This document shows positions 18,198 through 28,764 of a stretch of DNA of 64,000 nt, piece after piece. The stretch spans positions 1-64,000 of the forward strand of contig PXBG01000044.1 in assembly GCA_003566995.1 (NCBI GenBank). The letters are read 5' to 3'. Each line of letters starts with the position of its first letter. Positions within the stretch are counted from its first letter, which is position 1. The notes beneath the pieces were generated by a model. The model saw only the letters and a list, made by a program, of their open reading frames with translations, made no database searches and was not told the origin of the DNA. The position numbers and the translations under genes were made by a program. This stretch comes from Syntrophobacteraceae bacterium. GTDB taxonomy: Bacteria > Desulfobacterota > Syntrophobacteria > Syntrophobacterales > Syntrophobacteraceae.

Positions 18198-19304
18198 TCA
18201 GTGCAAAAATTTCTCTCCGGCCACCTCTGCCACGAAGGCGGCAAAATTTTTTCTGAAACGATCCGCCGAGAATCTTCGAGCGTTTTTCTTCAAAGCACTT
18301 CTCTCAAAACCCCTTTCCATGGATTCGAATTCTTCGATGGCCTCGCACAGGCTCTTCTCAGTCTGCTGGGAAAAAAACAGCCCCGTTTCCCCCTCTATCA
18401 CCGTTTCGAGCGCCCCGCCGGCTCTGAATGCAATGACGGGAGTCCCCGCTGCCTGAGCTTCCAAAGGAACGATGCCAAAATCTTCCGTCCCTGGAAAAAT
18501 GAGTGCCCTGGCTCCTGCATAGAGATCTTTCAGCTGATCCTGGCTCACTCCCCCAAGAAATGTGATGTTGGCTCCCGCCATTTTTCTCAGCGCCGGGTAG
18601 TCCTCTCCCGAGCCCACGACCCACAATTTTCTGCCATTCCGGTTGAATGCCTTCACTGCAATGTCTGGACGCTTGTAGCGGGTCAAGTGCCCGCAATACA
18701 AAAAATAGTCCTGCTTTTTTTCCGCAGCGGCAGCTTCAAAGAAGTCCGTGTCAACGGGAGGGTAGATGACAACCGAATCACGGCCGTAGGTGCGCTCAAT
18801 CCTTTCCGCAACGAATCTCGAAATGGCCACAAAATGATCCACCGAGCGGGCGGACTTGATGTCGCAGGCTTTCAGATATGTCCTCATGGGAGGCATGATC
18901 AGCTTGACGGGAAGACTCGCCCAGGAATAGTAATCTTCGTACATGTCCCAAACATACCGCATGGGTGTGAAACAATAACAGATGTGAACAGCATGATCAG
19001 GTTTCACCACACCTTTAATAGGACCGGATTCATTGCTGACGATGAGGGAATAATCTTTCAGCTTCAACCTTCTGGAGGCAAGGGGCATGAAAGGCAAGTA
19101 GTGACTGTAGTGTTTTTGGGATCCGGGCATACTTCCGATGAAACTCTGTTTCACCCGATGATTTCTGAAAAGCCCCTCAGTGCCGATGGGGTCGTAAACA
19201 TGTGTGTGGATGTGCGCCGAAGGGAAAAGGGTGCACAATTCCTTGAGCACCTTTTCCCCTCCCCGCATTTTCACAAGCCAGTAGTGCAACAGTGCAACAT
19301 TCAA
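18198..19304 (-). CDS. Family 4 glycosyltransferase (GT-B)
   Basis: This retaining GT-B glycosyltransferase of 368 residues acts in surface polysaccharide assembly, most likely the O-antigen unit initiated by the neighbouring WbaP-like enzyme 140 bases downstream. The N-terminus NVALLHYWLVKMRGGEKVL is the usual opening of the family. The donor-binding EX7E region reads IFPGTEDFGIVPLEAQAAGT. The start is a TTG at 19304 with GGAG six bases before it; the frame continues 28 codons further back, but that extension has no family resemblance. The exact sugar and linkage are unknown. Confidence 0.86.
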   Translation of the reverse strand: MNVALLHYWLVKMRGGEKVLKELCTLFPSAHIHTHVYDPIGTEGLFRNHRVKQSFIGSMPGSQKHYSHYLPFMPLASRRLKLKDYSLIVSNESGPIKGVVKPDHAVHICYCFTPMRYVWDMYEDYYSWASLPVKLIMPPMRTYLKACDIKSARSVDHFVAISRFVAERIERTYGRDSVVIYPPVDTDFFEAAAAEKKQDYFLYCGHLTRYKRPDIAVKAFNRNGRKLWVVGSGEDYPALRKMAGANITFLGGVSQDQLKDLYAGARALIFPGTEDFGIVPLEAQAAGTPVIAFRAGGALETVIEGETGLFFSQQTEKSLCEAIEEFESMERGFERSALKKNARRFSADRFRKNFAAFVAEVAGEKFLH

Positions 19305-19950
19305 TGAAGACTCCAAGTGTAAAAGCCATGCTCGAACTCCACCCCAATCGAGGGTGGCATGGGAGCGACCGCAAACACGGCTGACCACTCCCTCGTTTCC
19401 TGTGATCTCAAATTACGAATGAGGTGTTCCGCGAAATTGAGCTTGGCACCTGCAAACCAGCGAGTTCCCGGTATCATGCAGGTATTGCCGAAAATGACAA
19501 AACAAGGTTCACTGCTGAGAATTCCAGCATAATTCTATATTATAGTCCCCAAATAGATGTTCCGGGGAGCGGAATGCCTTGCACAACCTCAATGAAGCAT
19601 GACACCCATATTTCACACACACCAAAAGAATTCAAGAATGACGACCATTCTTGTATGAAATTCACCGGATGAAATCAAGAGGAACTCAAGAACGCTCCGA
19701 GCAACAACAAGGGATCCAATCCAATAAAATTCTTGACAAAATCCGTGCTCCTTGTTAGGAAAAAGCCCAGTTTCCAAGGAGATCGGCTTCGCTTGGATCT
19801 TGTAAAAGAGACCGAGACGGAAGGCGCGTTCCAAGCTCTCGCCAAGTCAGAGGTTTCCAAATGTTTCCGGGAACACCTCTTGACAGCAGTCGCCTGGAAA
19901 TATGTTGAACACCCGCACTCAGTGAGAAATCAGAAAAAGGAGTTTGATTG
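19305..19950. other. Divergent intergenic region between GT4 gene and panC
   Basis: This A/T-richer region has several short open frames, none convincing. A candidate rightward promoter is TTGACA at 19733-19738 with TAGGAA at 19756-19761 (17-base spacer), which would give panC a leader of about 185 bases. On the minus strand a TATAAT lies at 19539-19544 without a good -35. AAAAAGGAG at 19934-19942 is the panC ribosome-binding site. No RNA gene was recognised. Confidence 0.4.
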
Positions 19951-20796
19951 ATGCGCATCATCGAAAAGCTTGACGAGATGCAGCAGCAGGCTGAATCATG
20001 GCGTCGTCAGGGAAAACACGTGGCGTTGGTGCCCACAATGGGCTACCTTCACCAAGGGCACTTGGCTCTCATGAAATTCGTCCGGCCAAGGGCGGATCTG
20101 GTGGTCGCCAGCATTTTTGTGAACCCCACTCAATTTGGACCCGGTGAAGACCTGGACAAGTATCCCCGCGACACGTCACGTGATGTGAAACTCTTGGGAG
20201 ATGTGGGCGTGGATGTCCTTTTCATTCCCCATGCTGAAGAAATGTACCCCGATCAGTTTCAGACCTATGTGGAGGTGAAAAAAGTCACCCAGCCCCTGTG
20301 TGGAATTTCCCGCCCCACGCACTTCCGCGGGGTCACCACTGTCGTCAGCAAATTGTTCCATCTCGTGAAGCCTCACACCGCAATTTTTGGAGAAAAGGAC
20401 TTTCAGCAGCTGGTCACCATTCGGCGAATGGTGAAAGATTTGAACATGGACGTGGAGATCATGGGCCACCCCATCGTCCGGGAGGATGACGGGCTGGCTC
20501 TGAGCAGCCGCAATGTTTATCTCACGACTGAACAGCGGCGCAAAGCCCTGAGACTCAGCCAGTCCCTTGATGCGGCTGAAGATCTTGTCAAAAAGGGGGA
20601 GCGCAGCGGCAATGTGATTCTGCAAAGGGTGAGAGAGATTCTTGCAGAAGATCAGGACGAGGACGTTCGCATCGATTACGCAGAACTGCGCCAACCGGAA
20701 ACTCTCGAGCAAGTGGATCATGTGGAGGGACCCACCCTGCTGGCCCTTGCGGTTTTCATCGGTTCTACTCGCCTCATCGACAATCGCGTGCTATAA
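19951..20796 (+). CDS. panC: Pantothenate synthetase (pantoate--beta-alanine ligase)
   Basis: This cytoplasmic ATP-dependent ligase joins pantoate and beta-alanine to give pantothenate, the last step before CoA synthesis. The nucleotidyltransferase motifs are ALVPTMGYLHQGHLALM (HxGH), FVNPTQFGPGEDLDKYPR and IFGEKDFQQL. PIVREDDGLALSSRNVYLT is the pantoate-site signature near residue 175. The length of 281 residues is typical. The ATG at 19951 has AAGGAG at eight bases. panD follows after 60 bases, so they form an operon. Confidence 0.96.
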   Translation: MRIIEKLDEMQQQAESWRRQGKHVALVPTMGYLHQGHLALMKFVRPRADLVVASIFVNPTQFGPGEDLDKYPRDTSRDVKLLGDVGVDVLFIPHAEEMYPDQFQTYVEVKKVTQPLCGISRPTHFRGVTTVVSKLFHLVKPHTAIFGEKDFQQLVTIRRMVKDLNMDVEIMGHPIVREDDGLALSSRNVYLTTEQRRKALRLSQSLDAAEDLVKKGERSGNVILQRVREILAEDQDEDVRIDYAELRQPETLEQVDHVEGPTLLALAVFIGSTRLIDNRVL

Positions 20797-20856
20797 ATAT
20801 AAATTGATCATTGAACTGTCCCGCCCAAAGAGAAACGCCGCTTTCAGGAGGAAAAA

Positions 20857-21237
20857 ATGCAGAGATTGATGCTCAAGTCAAAACTTCACCGCGCCACCAT
20901 CACCGACGCCAACCTGGAATACGAAGGAAGTTTCACCATCGATGAAGATTTGATGCGTGCAGCCGATATTCTCCCCCATGAACAGATCAGAGTCTACAAC
21001 CTCAACAATGGAACAAGGTTTGAAACCTATGCCATTCCAGGGCCGCCGGGCCGGGGAGATTTCTGTCTCAACGGGGCTGCGGCGCGACTGGGGGCCAAGG
21101 GGGACCGTGTGATCATCGCCACCTACGCCCATTATGACGAAAAGGAACTCGCCCATTACCGCCCCAATGTGATCCTTCTGGACTCCCGAAACAAGCCGTA
21201 TTCCAAGGAAAACCATGTGAGCGACACCGCAGCGTAA
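20857..21237 (+). CDS. panD: Aspartate 1-decarboxylase precursor
   Basis: This makes beta-alanine from aspartate for the adjacent PanC. The proenzyme (126 residues) cleaves itself between Gly and Ser of YEGSFTID (about residues 24-25), which generates the pyruvoyl cofactor on the new alpha chain. LKSKLHRATITDANL at the N-terminus, EQIRVYNLNNGTRFETYAI and GDRVIIATYA are family marks. An AGGAGG site precedes the ATG. Confidence 0.96.
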   Translation: MQRLMLKSKLHRATITDANLEYEGSFTIDEDLMRAADILPHEQIRVYNLNNGTRFETYAIPGPPGRGDFCLNGAAARLGAKGDRVIIATYAHYDEKELAHYRPNVILLDSRNKPYSKENHVSDTAA

Positions 21238-21284
21238 AATGGCCGAAAACAGGGGAACGATGATCCCCTATCACTTGAAGTGAG

Positions 21285-21971
21285 TTGACTACTTTGGCTC
21301 TGCTCAAAATCATCAAGGACAGAATTCGAAACTACTTCATTGCTGGCCTGCTCACCGTGGTGCCTCTTTCCATCACAACTTATGTGATAGCCGTGCTGCT
21401 TCAGCACGCGGATCGGGTCTTCCATCTCGTCCCCCCTCAATACCATCCCAAGGAATTCCTGCCCTTTCCCCTGCCGGGACTGGGGGCCATCATCGTTTTT
21501 TTGCTCATTGTCATGACCGGCCTTCTGGTGAAAAACTATCTGGGGGGGAAAATTGTCGACTTTGGAGAACGAATCGTCTATCAGATCCCTTTGGTGAGAC
21601 CCCTTTACATGGCGGTGAAACAGCTCCTCGTGGCCGTCTTTTCGCAAAACTACAGGGGGTTCAAAAGGGTTGCGCTCATCGAGTATCCAAGAAAAGGAAT
21701 TTATGTTCTCGGGTTCGTGACAGGTGTGGCATCGGGAGAGGTACAGGAAATCACCCAGGAGGTGGTGCTCAACATCTTTTTGCCCACCACCCCCAACCCC
21801 ACATCGGGCTTTTATCTTCTTGTGCCCGAAAAAGATGTGATGCCTCTGCAAATGTCCGTGGAGGAAGCCTTCAAACTGGTCATATCGGGAGGACTGGTTT
21901 CCCCCGACCTCAATGGAAGGAATTCTCAAAAGAACGAAACAACCCCCTGTGGGCTCCAGCAGTCCACATGA
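21285..21971 (+). CDS. DUF502 family membrane protein
   Basis: This is a membrane protein of about 228 residues of the DUF502 family, whose function is not established. Two hydrophobic segments lie at residues 18-40 (FIAGLLTVVPLSITTYVIAV) and 67-85. The family motif region GERIVYQIPLVRPLYMAVKQ is followed by a soluble C-terminal domain with YVLGFVTG and VFLPTTPNPTSG-like sequence (here NIFLPTTPNPTSGFYLLV). The start appears to be a TTG at 21285 or 21294 with a weak site. It follows panD by 47 bases and may share its transcript. Confidence 0.85.
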   Translation: MTTLALLKIIKDRIRNYFIAGLLTVVPLSITTYVIAVLLQHADRVFHLVPPQYHPKEFLPFPLPGLGAIIVFLLIVMTGLLVKNYLGGKIVDFGERIVYQIPLVRPLYMAVKQLLVAVFSQNYRGFKRVALIEYPRKGIYVLGFVTGVASGEVQEITQEVVLNIFLPTTPNPTSGFYLLVPEKDVMPLQMSVEEAFKLVISGGLVSPDLNGRNSQKNETTPCGLQQST

Positions 21972-22229
21972 GCCTCATGCTGGAGCCTTCAGTTTTTTTG
22001 CGAACAGTGGAAACGATGTGGTTTGGCCAGAACAGCACCTGCTTGGGCCATGGCACGAGGATTGCTCCAACCGGCCACTCAAGCGATCCGGGCATCTTGC
22101 ACCTGAGAGAAGCACGGCTCAGGCTTGCCTGGTCCCATTGAGCAGGTTCCGCCAGCACCTGTCGACACAGTGACACACTTGACAGTCTTGCTCCCATCAA
22201 TCCCAATTCAGTCAGGAGAAAACGCCAAA

Positions 22230-23399
22230 ATGTCCATGCCAAACTTTCTTTTCACATCGGAATCGGTCACCGAAGGCCATCCGGACAAAGTTGCCGACCA
22301 GATATCCGACTCCATCCTCGATGCCATTCTCACCCAGGACAAATTCGCCCGGGTGGCTTGTGAAACCCTGGTCACGACGGGTCTCGCATTTGTCGCCGGG
22401 GAGATCACCACTTCTTCCTGGGCAGACATTCCCCAAATCGTTCGCGAAACCATCAGGGACATCGGGTACACCGATTCCGCCATGGGATTTGACTGGGAAA
22501 CGTGCTCCGTCATCACGAGCATCGACAAGCAGTCCAGCGACATTGCCATTGGCGTCAATCCCGGCGAGGGCATGTTTGAAGAAATGGGCGCGGGGGACCA
22601 GGGGTTGATGTTTGGCTTCGCCTGCAGTGAGACTCCCGTTCTGATGCCCACTCCCATTTATTATGCCCACCGCATCACGAGAAAACTGGCCGAGGTGCGA
22701 AAGAACGGCGTGGCCGGCTTTCTGCGCCCTGATGGAAAAAGCCAGGTGACCGTCGAGTACAACAACCACAAACCCAAGCGTGTGGATGCGGTCGTGGTCG
22801 CAGCCCAGCACATTCCCACTGTCACCTACAAAACCATACGTGAAGCCATCATTGAGGAAGTGATTCAAAAGGTCATTCCCAAAGAACTCATTGACAGCAA
22901 CACCAAGTTTTTCATCAATTCCACGGGCCGGTTCGTGGTGGGAGGCCCCATGGGCGACTGTGGATTGACGGGCCGCAAAATCATAGCCGACACCTATGGT
23001 GGACAGGGCAGTCACGGAGGGGGTTGTTTCTCAGGAAAAGATCCCTCGAAAGTGGACCGGACGGCTTCCTACATGGCCCGATACGTGGCAAAAAACATCG
23101 TGGCCGCAGGACTGGCTGAAAAGGCGGAAGTGCAGGTGGCCTACAGCATTGGAGTGGCCGAGCCCGTTTCATTGATGGTGGACACTTTTGGCACGGGAAA
23201 AATTCCCGCCACCCAAATCGCAGAAATTTTGCGCGAACTCTTCAGTTTCAAGCCCGCCGAGATGATCCGCCACCTCCGGCTTCTGCGTCCCGTCTATCGA
23301 AAAACATCATGCTACGGGCATTTCGGCAGAAACGACCCGGATTTCACCTGGGAAAAAACGGACATGGTGGAAGCTATTCGTGACCGGGCAGGGATCTGA
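22230..23399 (+). CDS. metK: S-adenosylmethionine synthetase
   Basis: This makes S-adenosylmethionine from methionine and ATP in the cytoplasm. [20 protein letters not shown] opens the protein, [12 protein letters not shown] lies near residue 120 and [19 protein letters not shown] near 265; these are the two classic signatures. The length is 389 residues. The ATG at 22230 has AGGAGA upstream; the frame is open 35 codons further but without family similarity. ahcY follows after 95 bases, so the genes supply and recycle the methyl donor together. I looked for a SAM or SAH riboswitch in the 260 bases upstream and recognised none. Confidence 0.97.
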   Translation: MSMPNFLFTSESVTEGHPDKVADQISDSILDAILTQDKFARVACETLVTTGLAFVAGEITTSSWADIPQIVRETIRDIGYTDSAMGFDWETCSVITSIDKQSSDIAIGVNPGEGMFEEMGAGDQGLMFGFACSETPVLMPTPIYYAHRITRKLAEVRKNGVAGFLRPDGKSQVTVEYNNHKPKRVDAVVVAAQHIPTVTYKTIREAIIEEVIQKVIPKELIDSNTKFFINSTGRFVVGGPMGDCGLTGRKIIADTYGGQGSHGGGCFSGKDPSKVDRTASYMARYVAKNIVAAGLAEKAEVQVAYSIGVAEPVSLMVDTFGTGKIPATQIAEILRELFSFKPAEMIRHLRLLRPVYRKTSCYGHFGRNDPDFTWEKTDMVEAIRDRAGI

Positions 23400-23485
23400 T
23401 TTTCTGAAACCCTGTTCAGTTTCAATCGTCCAGCTGCAGTCTCTTGTTGCTGTTCAGGCTCCAATTCATTTGCGGGTTCCACTGA

Positions 23486-24751
<1,266 letters not shown>

Positions 24752-24786
24752 CCAGGCCTTGCGCCCTGGAAGCCGTGACCTGACTG

Positions 24787-24809
24787 TGGGGCAGGGAAAC
24801 CCTGCCCCA
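24787..24809 (+). terminator. Hairpin after ahcY
   Basis: GGGGCAGGG and CCCTGCCCC flank an AAA loop, extended by one T-A pair to ten base pairs. It begins 36 bases after the ahcY stop. No T-run follows, so it is either a weak intrinsic terminator or an mRNA 3'-end stabiliser. Confidence 0.5.
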
Positions 24810-25011
24810 GAATACCATGTCTCCTTGTCCGGTCCCAAGCTCCCCGCTCTTCACATGAGAGTCCCACCATGGGGGCTCCTGTGCAACACCTTTGCAGGCC
24901 AGCTCACGCCACGCTTTTCAGGGGCTGCCGGCCACACAACATCGACCACTGAACAAGACCGTTTTAAAAGCAGCGGTGACCATCACAAAAACCCCACATC
25001 ATCGAAGAGAC

Positions 25012-26241
25012 ATGACAGGTATGGATTCAGGCTTCCCTTTTCTTCTTCGGACTGTTTTCCGCTCTTTCATTTACTGCGCCTGTGCGGCGGTTTTTTTTGC
25101 CCTTGCGGGGTGCAACCCCCCCGAGAAACCCCAAGTTCCCATTGAGTCAGGTTTTGAAGAAGTCACATGGGATGATTTTCCCAGCTTCACAGATGATGGG
25201 GAAAGGGAGTCTCTTCAAAGAGCCATCGAACAAAGCCTGCACTTCTACAGCAGAATACCGCCAGATCGGACGTTCTCCCTGGGAGAACTATCCATCACGG
25301 CAAACACACTGAAAGAGACCCTCGAGCTTTTTTCACAATTGCTCAATGAAGGTGCACTGGACAACGAAACTCTTGCAGAACATTTTCATGTGTACCGCAG
25401 CCGCGCAACCTCTGAGTCGGGGGAATCCCTCGTCACCGGATATTTTGAGCCCGTACTGGAAGCACGGCTCCAACCTGACTCAAGTTTTCATTATCCCCTC
25501 TACGGTTTGCCTCCTGAACTTCTCACCATTGATTTGAACTCGTTCGATGCCGAACGTTTTGAGGGGACGCGCCTGGTGGGAAGGGTGGAGGAGAATCGTG
25601 TTGTGCCCTTTTACACGCGCCAGGAAATCGACCAGAAAGAAAAAATCGCGTCCCAGGAGTGCCAAATCGCATGGATCGAGGACCCCATTGACGGTTTTTT
25701 CCTCCACGTGCAGGGATCGGGAAAGCTGCATCTGGGCCATGGCGAATATGCGCGTGTGGGCTATGCGGGAACCAACGGCCATCCTTACCGGAGCATCGGA
25801 AGATATCTCATCGATCAGGGAATTCTGGAGCGCGAGATCGTTTCCCTGCAAACCATCAGAGATCACCTGCAGACCCATCCGGAACAGAGGGATGAGGTTC
25901 TTTTCTACAATCCACGTTATATATTCTTCAGGTGGGTTGACGAAGGACCTGTCGGAGCCATCAACGTGGTCCTCACCCCCGGCCGTTCCGTGGCCACAGA
26001 CCCTCAAATGCATCCTCAAGGCGCTGTGGGCTTTCTGGAGACCCAGCAGCCCCTTGTGAATGAAGCGGGAAACCTGCTTGGGTGGAAACCCCTGCGCCGA
26101 TGGGTCGTCAATCAGGACACGGGAGGAGCCATTAAAGGCGTGGGCCGGACGGATCTGTTTTTTGGCAGCGGAAAAGCCGCCGAAGGCTTGGCAGGCAACA
26201 TGAAAAGCCCCGGAAGGATCTATTTTCTGGTGAAAAGGTGA
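25012..26241 (+). CDS. mltA: MltA-type lytic transglycosylase lipoprotein
   Basis: This is a membrane-bound lytic murein transglycosylase that cuts glycan strands of peptidoglycan with formation of anhydromuropeptides. The N-terminus has a lipoprotein signal ending AVFFALAGC, so the mature protein is anchored by lipidated Cys. The MltA domain shows SLVTGYFEP and FFLHVQGSGKLHLG. The 3D domain at the end carries VNQDTGGAIKGVGRTDLFFG, with the Asp residues expected for catalysis. Length is 409 residues from the ATG at 25012; the ATG at 25021 is equally possible. It stands alone between hairpins. Confidence 0.92.
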   Translation: MTGMDSGFPFLLRTVFRSFIYCACAAVFFALAGCNPPEKPQVPIESGFEEVTWDDFPSFTDDGERESLQRAIEQSLHFYSRIPPDRTFSLGELSITANTLKETLELFSQLLNEGALDNETLAEHFHVYRSRATSESGESLVTGYFEPVLEARLQPDSSFHYPLYGLPPELLTIDLNSFDAERFEGTRLVGRVEENRVVPFYTRQEIDQKEKIASQECQIAWIEDPIDGFFLHVQGSGKLHLGHGEYARVGYAGTNGHPYRSIGRYLIDQGILEREIVSLQTIRDHLQTHPEQRDEVLFYNPRYIFFRWVDEGPVGAINVVLTPGRSVATDPQMHPQGAVGFLETQQPLVNEAGNLLGWKPLRRWVVNQDTGGAIKGVGRTDLFFGSGKAAEGLAGNMKSPGRIYFLVKR

Positions 26242-26340
26242 AAACGGTCGATGCCAGCCGTGCCCGCCCTTCCGAAATATGGATCGTGGCCGCACAAAAT
26301 GTGCAGGGTTGACGAAAAAGCGGCGCTCCCGATTCAAAGG

Positions 26341-26376
26341 AACCCCCAAAGAAGGCAATGTCATGTTTTGGGGGTT
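26341..26376. terminator. Inverted repeat between convergent genes
   Basis: AACCCCCAAA at 26341-26350 pairs with TTTGGGGGTT at 26367-26376, a ten-base perfect stem. It lies between the end of mltA and the last codons of the leftward gene and overlaps that gene's stop. The following bases are only partly T-rich on either strand. It may serve both transcripts. Confidence 0.55.
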
Positions 26377-26816
26377 TCCGCTTTTTCGGCCATGGCATTG
26401 AAAAGAATCCTCATTTCATCGAAACAGCGGCAAAGAGCCATGGCTGCATGGCCAAGACTCTCTTGAGACGCCGGCCCATCCTCTGCACAAACCTCACTCA
26501 GAAGAGCCTGCTGCGCGAGACGGAAATTGTTTGTGGTCATTTCACTTCGAATCCTCAGCTGGACGCGCGCCTGCTGGGGATCAAAATCTTTGAGGAATGA
26601 TTCCAGTTCAGTGCTTTTTTGATGATACTCATGAGCAAGCTGGCTTAGCACTTGCAAGTGATCTTTGTGCAATTCTTTCATCACAAAATATGCTCCGGAG
26701 TTAAAGTTTGACGTCAGTATGAGCTCAATTGTTCTTGCCTGGCTCATGAATTCACGAAAAGCGTGGATCCAAACCCTCACCTCGCTCACATGTTCAGGTC
26801 GGACAAAATCCTGCAC
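26361..26816 (-). CDS. Unknown helical protein (151 aa)
   Basis: I do not recognise this protein. It is predicted to be nearly all alpha-helical: long amphipathic stretches such as HLQVLSQLAHEYHQKSTELE and QLRIRSEMTTNNFRLAQQAL, rich in Gln, Glu, Leu and Ala, with no signal peptide or membrane segment. Four Met or Val codons could be the start and none has a strong ribosome-binding site, so the N-terminus is open. It is divergent from the helicase-like gene. A regulatory or adaptor role would be a guess. Confidence 0.5.
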   Translation of the reverse strand: MQDFVRPEHVSEVRVWIHAFREFMSQARTIELILTSNFNSGAYFVMKELHKDHLQVLSQLAHEYHQKSTELESFLKDFDPQQARVQLRIRSEMTTNNFRLAQQALLSEVCAEDGPASQESLGHAAMALCRCFDEMRILFNAMAEKAETPKT

Positions 26817-27201
26817 ATCAATGATTCAGATGATGCTACAAAGCTCATGAAAACTCAAACAAAGGCAGAATGTAAGGTCAATTTCGCTTCGAAAGCTTCA
26901 AGTAATGAAAACCTTTTGAATTGTCAAATAAATTGCCTTCCAGTGATTTTCTGCGCTCAATGACTCCCGTGTTCTGCTGAAATTCTCAAAACGGCACAGT
27001 GTTTTTTTGTCTTGCACAGCGAGTTATGATTTTATAGACAGATTATTTCGGCTTCAAATCACCGGTGTCAAAGTCATTCGGTGAACAGTCCCGAAAAAAA
27101 ACAGAAGGAAAGTATGAAGAGAGTCGAAGAATCGCTTCATCCCGGTCTTCCTCCCTTTCCTTTCAACATACACTGGTTACGACTTCAGGAAGGTGGTTTC
27201 A
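26817..27201. other. Divergent intergenic region before the helicase-like gene
   Basis: This A/T-rich stretch has no supported gene. TTGCAC near 27013 followed by TTATGATTTTATAG suggests a rightward promoter, but spacing is poor. A frame starting at 27114 behind GAAGGAAAG overlaps the next gene in another frame and looks non-coding. AGGAAGGTGG at 27187-27196 is the ribosome-binding site of the helicase-like gene. Confidence 0.4.
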
Positions 27202-28635
27202 ATGTTCGTCAAACTTCTAAACATCGTGCTTGCCGAAAGCATCAAAATTCCGACGGAGGGCCTATCACCTCTCCTCGAGAAAAAAATCCATGAGCGTCTC
27301 GTTTTCACCAATCCTGACTACGAAGCGCGTCACAACAGAGGGGATTGGATTGGCAGCATTCCCCCGCAAATCAACTGCATTCGACAAAGGGGCAGATATT
27401 ATCATCTGCCCAGGGGCTTTTTGGAGCAGTTTCTCGAGTTGTGCAAAAAACACAACCAGCCTTATCGGCTCATAGACAAGCGCACCACCCTGCCAGCCAC
27501 TTACATTGAGTTCCATGGTGAACTCAAGGGCTACCAGCAGGAAGCTGCTGAAAATATCATGGAAAAGGATTTTTGCACCCTTGTGGGAGGGCATAAAAGC
27601 GGAAAGACAGTCATTGCTCTTTACACCATCGCCCAGCGAAAACAGCCGACGCTCATTTTAGTGCCAAGGCTTGACCTGTTTCAGAACTGGCTCACCAAAA
27701 TCGAAGGTTTCCTCCAGATTCCCAGTTCAGAGGTGGGCATTTTCGCCAGTGGAGAGCATCGCATTGGAAACCAGATCACCATCGCCCACACGGGGGAAGC
27801 TTCCAAGTTCTGGCGAAAACTCACGGACCGGTTCGGCTACCTGGTGCTCGATGAATGCCAGCGATGTCCTTCAAAAGTTTTCACCCACCTCATTCCCAAT
27901 TTCAAAACGCCGTACATGCTGGGTCTTTCCAACTCAGCGCAGCGCAAGGACCGTCTTTCCCGTCTCATGTTCTATTATGTGGGAGACCTCATTTACACCA
28001 TCAACGACAAGGATGCCCGCGAGGGAAGAGGCATCATAAGGGCCAACATCATCACACGCCAGACGGATTTTGACTATCCTTACACCTCGAGGGCCGACTA
28101 CACACCCATGCTCACGGCACTGCGCCAGGACGAGGAGAGAGCCACGCTCATCGCGCAAGACATCGGCCAGGAAATCCACGCTGGAACGGGTCCACTGATC
28201 GTGCTTTCCAACACCAATGGAGACCACAAACTGTATGATGAACTCAAAAAACGTGGCATTGCCACCACCAGGGTGGGTCAGGAAACAGCGCAAGCTCCCT
28301 TGTACCCGACACAGGACGACGAAGACAAATCCGGGTGCCATCGTCCCCTGGATTTGGACACCCCCATGGCCATTTTCACCACGGCGGAAGAATTGATCAC
28401 CCATGCCCATATGCTCACAGCCAGCGTGCTGGTGCTGGCCGAACCCGTTTATTTCAAGCAAAAACTGGCTCAGGCAATCCACGCTTTGCACAGGAACGGA
28501 AACGGTGAAAGCTCCCGGCTGAAAATTTACGACTATGTGGACAGCCGCGTTGGCCTTTTGGAGAATTACTTTAAAATGCGAAGCTACAATTACGGAGTTC
28601 ACCCTGACCTGCTGCTCAACTCCAGCAAAAATTAG
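27202..28635 (+). CDS. Degenerate superfamily 2 helicase-like protein
   Basis: This 477-residue protein has the layout of XPB/UvsW-like SF2 helicases that I recall from deltaproteobacteria: an N-terminal specific domain (FVKLLNIVLAESIKIPTEGL), then two RecA-like lobes. Motif I is kept (GGHKSGKTVIAL). Motif II reads LDECQ instead of DECH or DEAH. Motif III reads GLSNSAQRKD where SATPxR is expected. The motif V/VI region reads KQKLAQAIHALHRNG in place of a QxxGRxxR arginine-finger motif. Hence the fold seems preserved while ATP hydrolysis coupling is probably lost. The reading frame is intact, so this is not simple decay. An ATP-grasp-like gene follows 129 bases downstream. The ATG at 27202 has an AGGAAGG site. 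Confidence 0.75.
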   Translation: MFVKLLNIVLAESIKIPTEGLSPLLEKKIHERLVFTNPDYEARHNRGDWIGSIPPQINCIRQRGRYYHLPRGFLEQFLELCKKHNQPYRLIDKRTTLPATYIEFHGELKGYQQEAAENIMEKDFCTLVGGHKSGKTVIALYTIAQRKQPTLILVPRLDLFQNWLTKIEGFLQIPSSEVGIFASGEHRIGNQITIAHTGEASKFWRKLTDRFGYLVLDECQRCPSKVFTHLIPNFKTPYMLGLSNSAQRKDRLSRLMFYYVGDLIYTINDKDAREGRGIIRANIITRQTDFDYPYTSRADYTPMLTALRQDEERATLIAQDIGQEIHAGTGPLIVLSNTNGDHKLYDELKKRGIATTRVGQETAQAPLYPTQDDEDKSGCHRPLDLDTPMAIFTTAEELITHAHMLTASVLVLAEPVYFKQKLAQAIHALHRNGNGESSRLKIYDYVDSRVGLLENYFKMRSYNYGVHPDLLLNSSKN

Positions 28636-28764
28636 AGCGCCTGCAAGGAAAAGCTGTTCTTTGTTTTTCTGGCATTTTGGGTTCTTTCTGTGTGACGCGA
28701 GCCACCCCCACGGACATAGGTCTTCTGAAAGAATTTCTGCGTAAATCGCTCAGAGCATGGGGAT

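Noticed and set aside
19733-19950. 72-codon frame just upstream of panC
   Set aside because: Starts on the TTG of a promoter-like TTGACA, lacks a ribosome-binding site and shows no family features; the region is better read as the panC leader.
21972-22229. Possible SAM or SAH riboswitch before metK-ahcY
   Set aside because: I compared the stretch by eye with SAM-I, SAM-II and SAH core patterns and found no match; a covariance-model search would be needed to be certain.
27934-28602. 222-codon minus-strand frame inside the helicase-like gene
   Set aside because: It is the shadow of the coding strand: rich in His, Val and Gly, with no ribosome-binding site.
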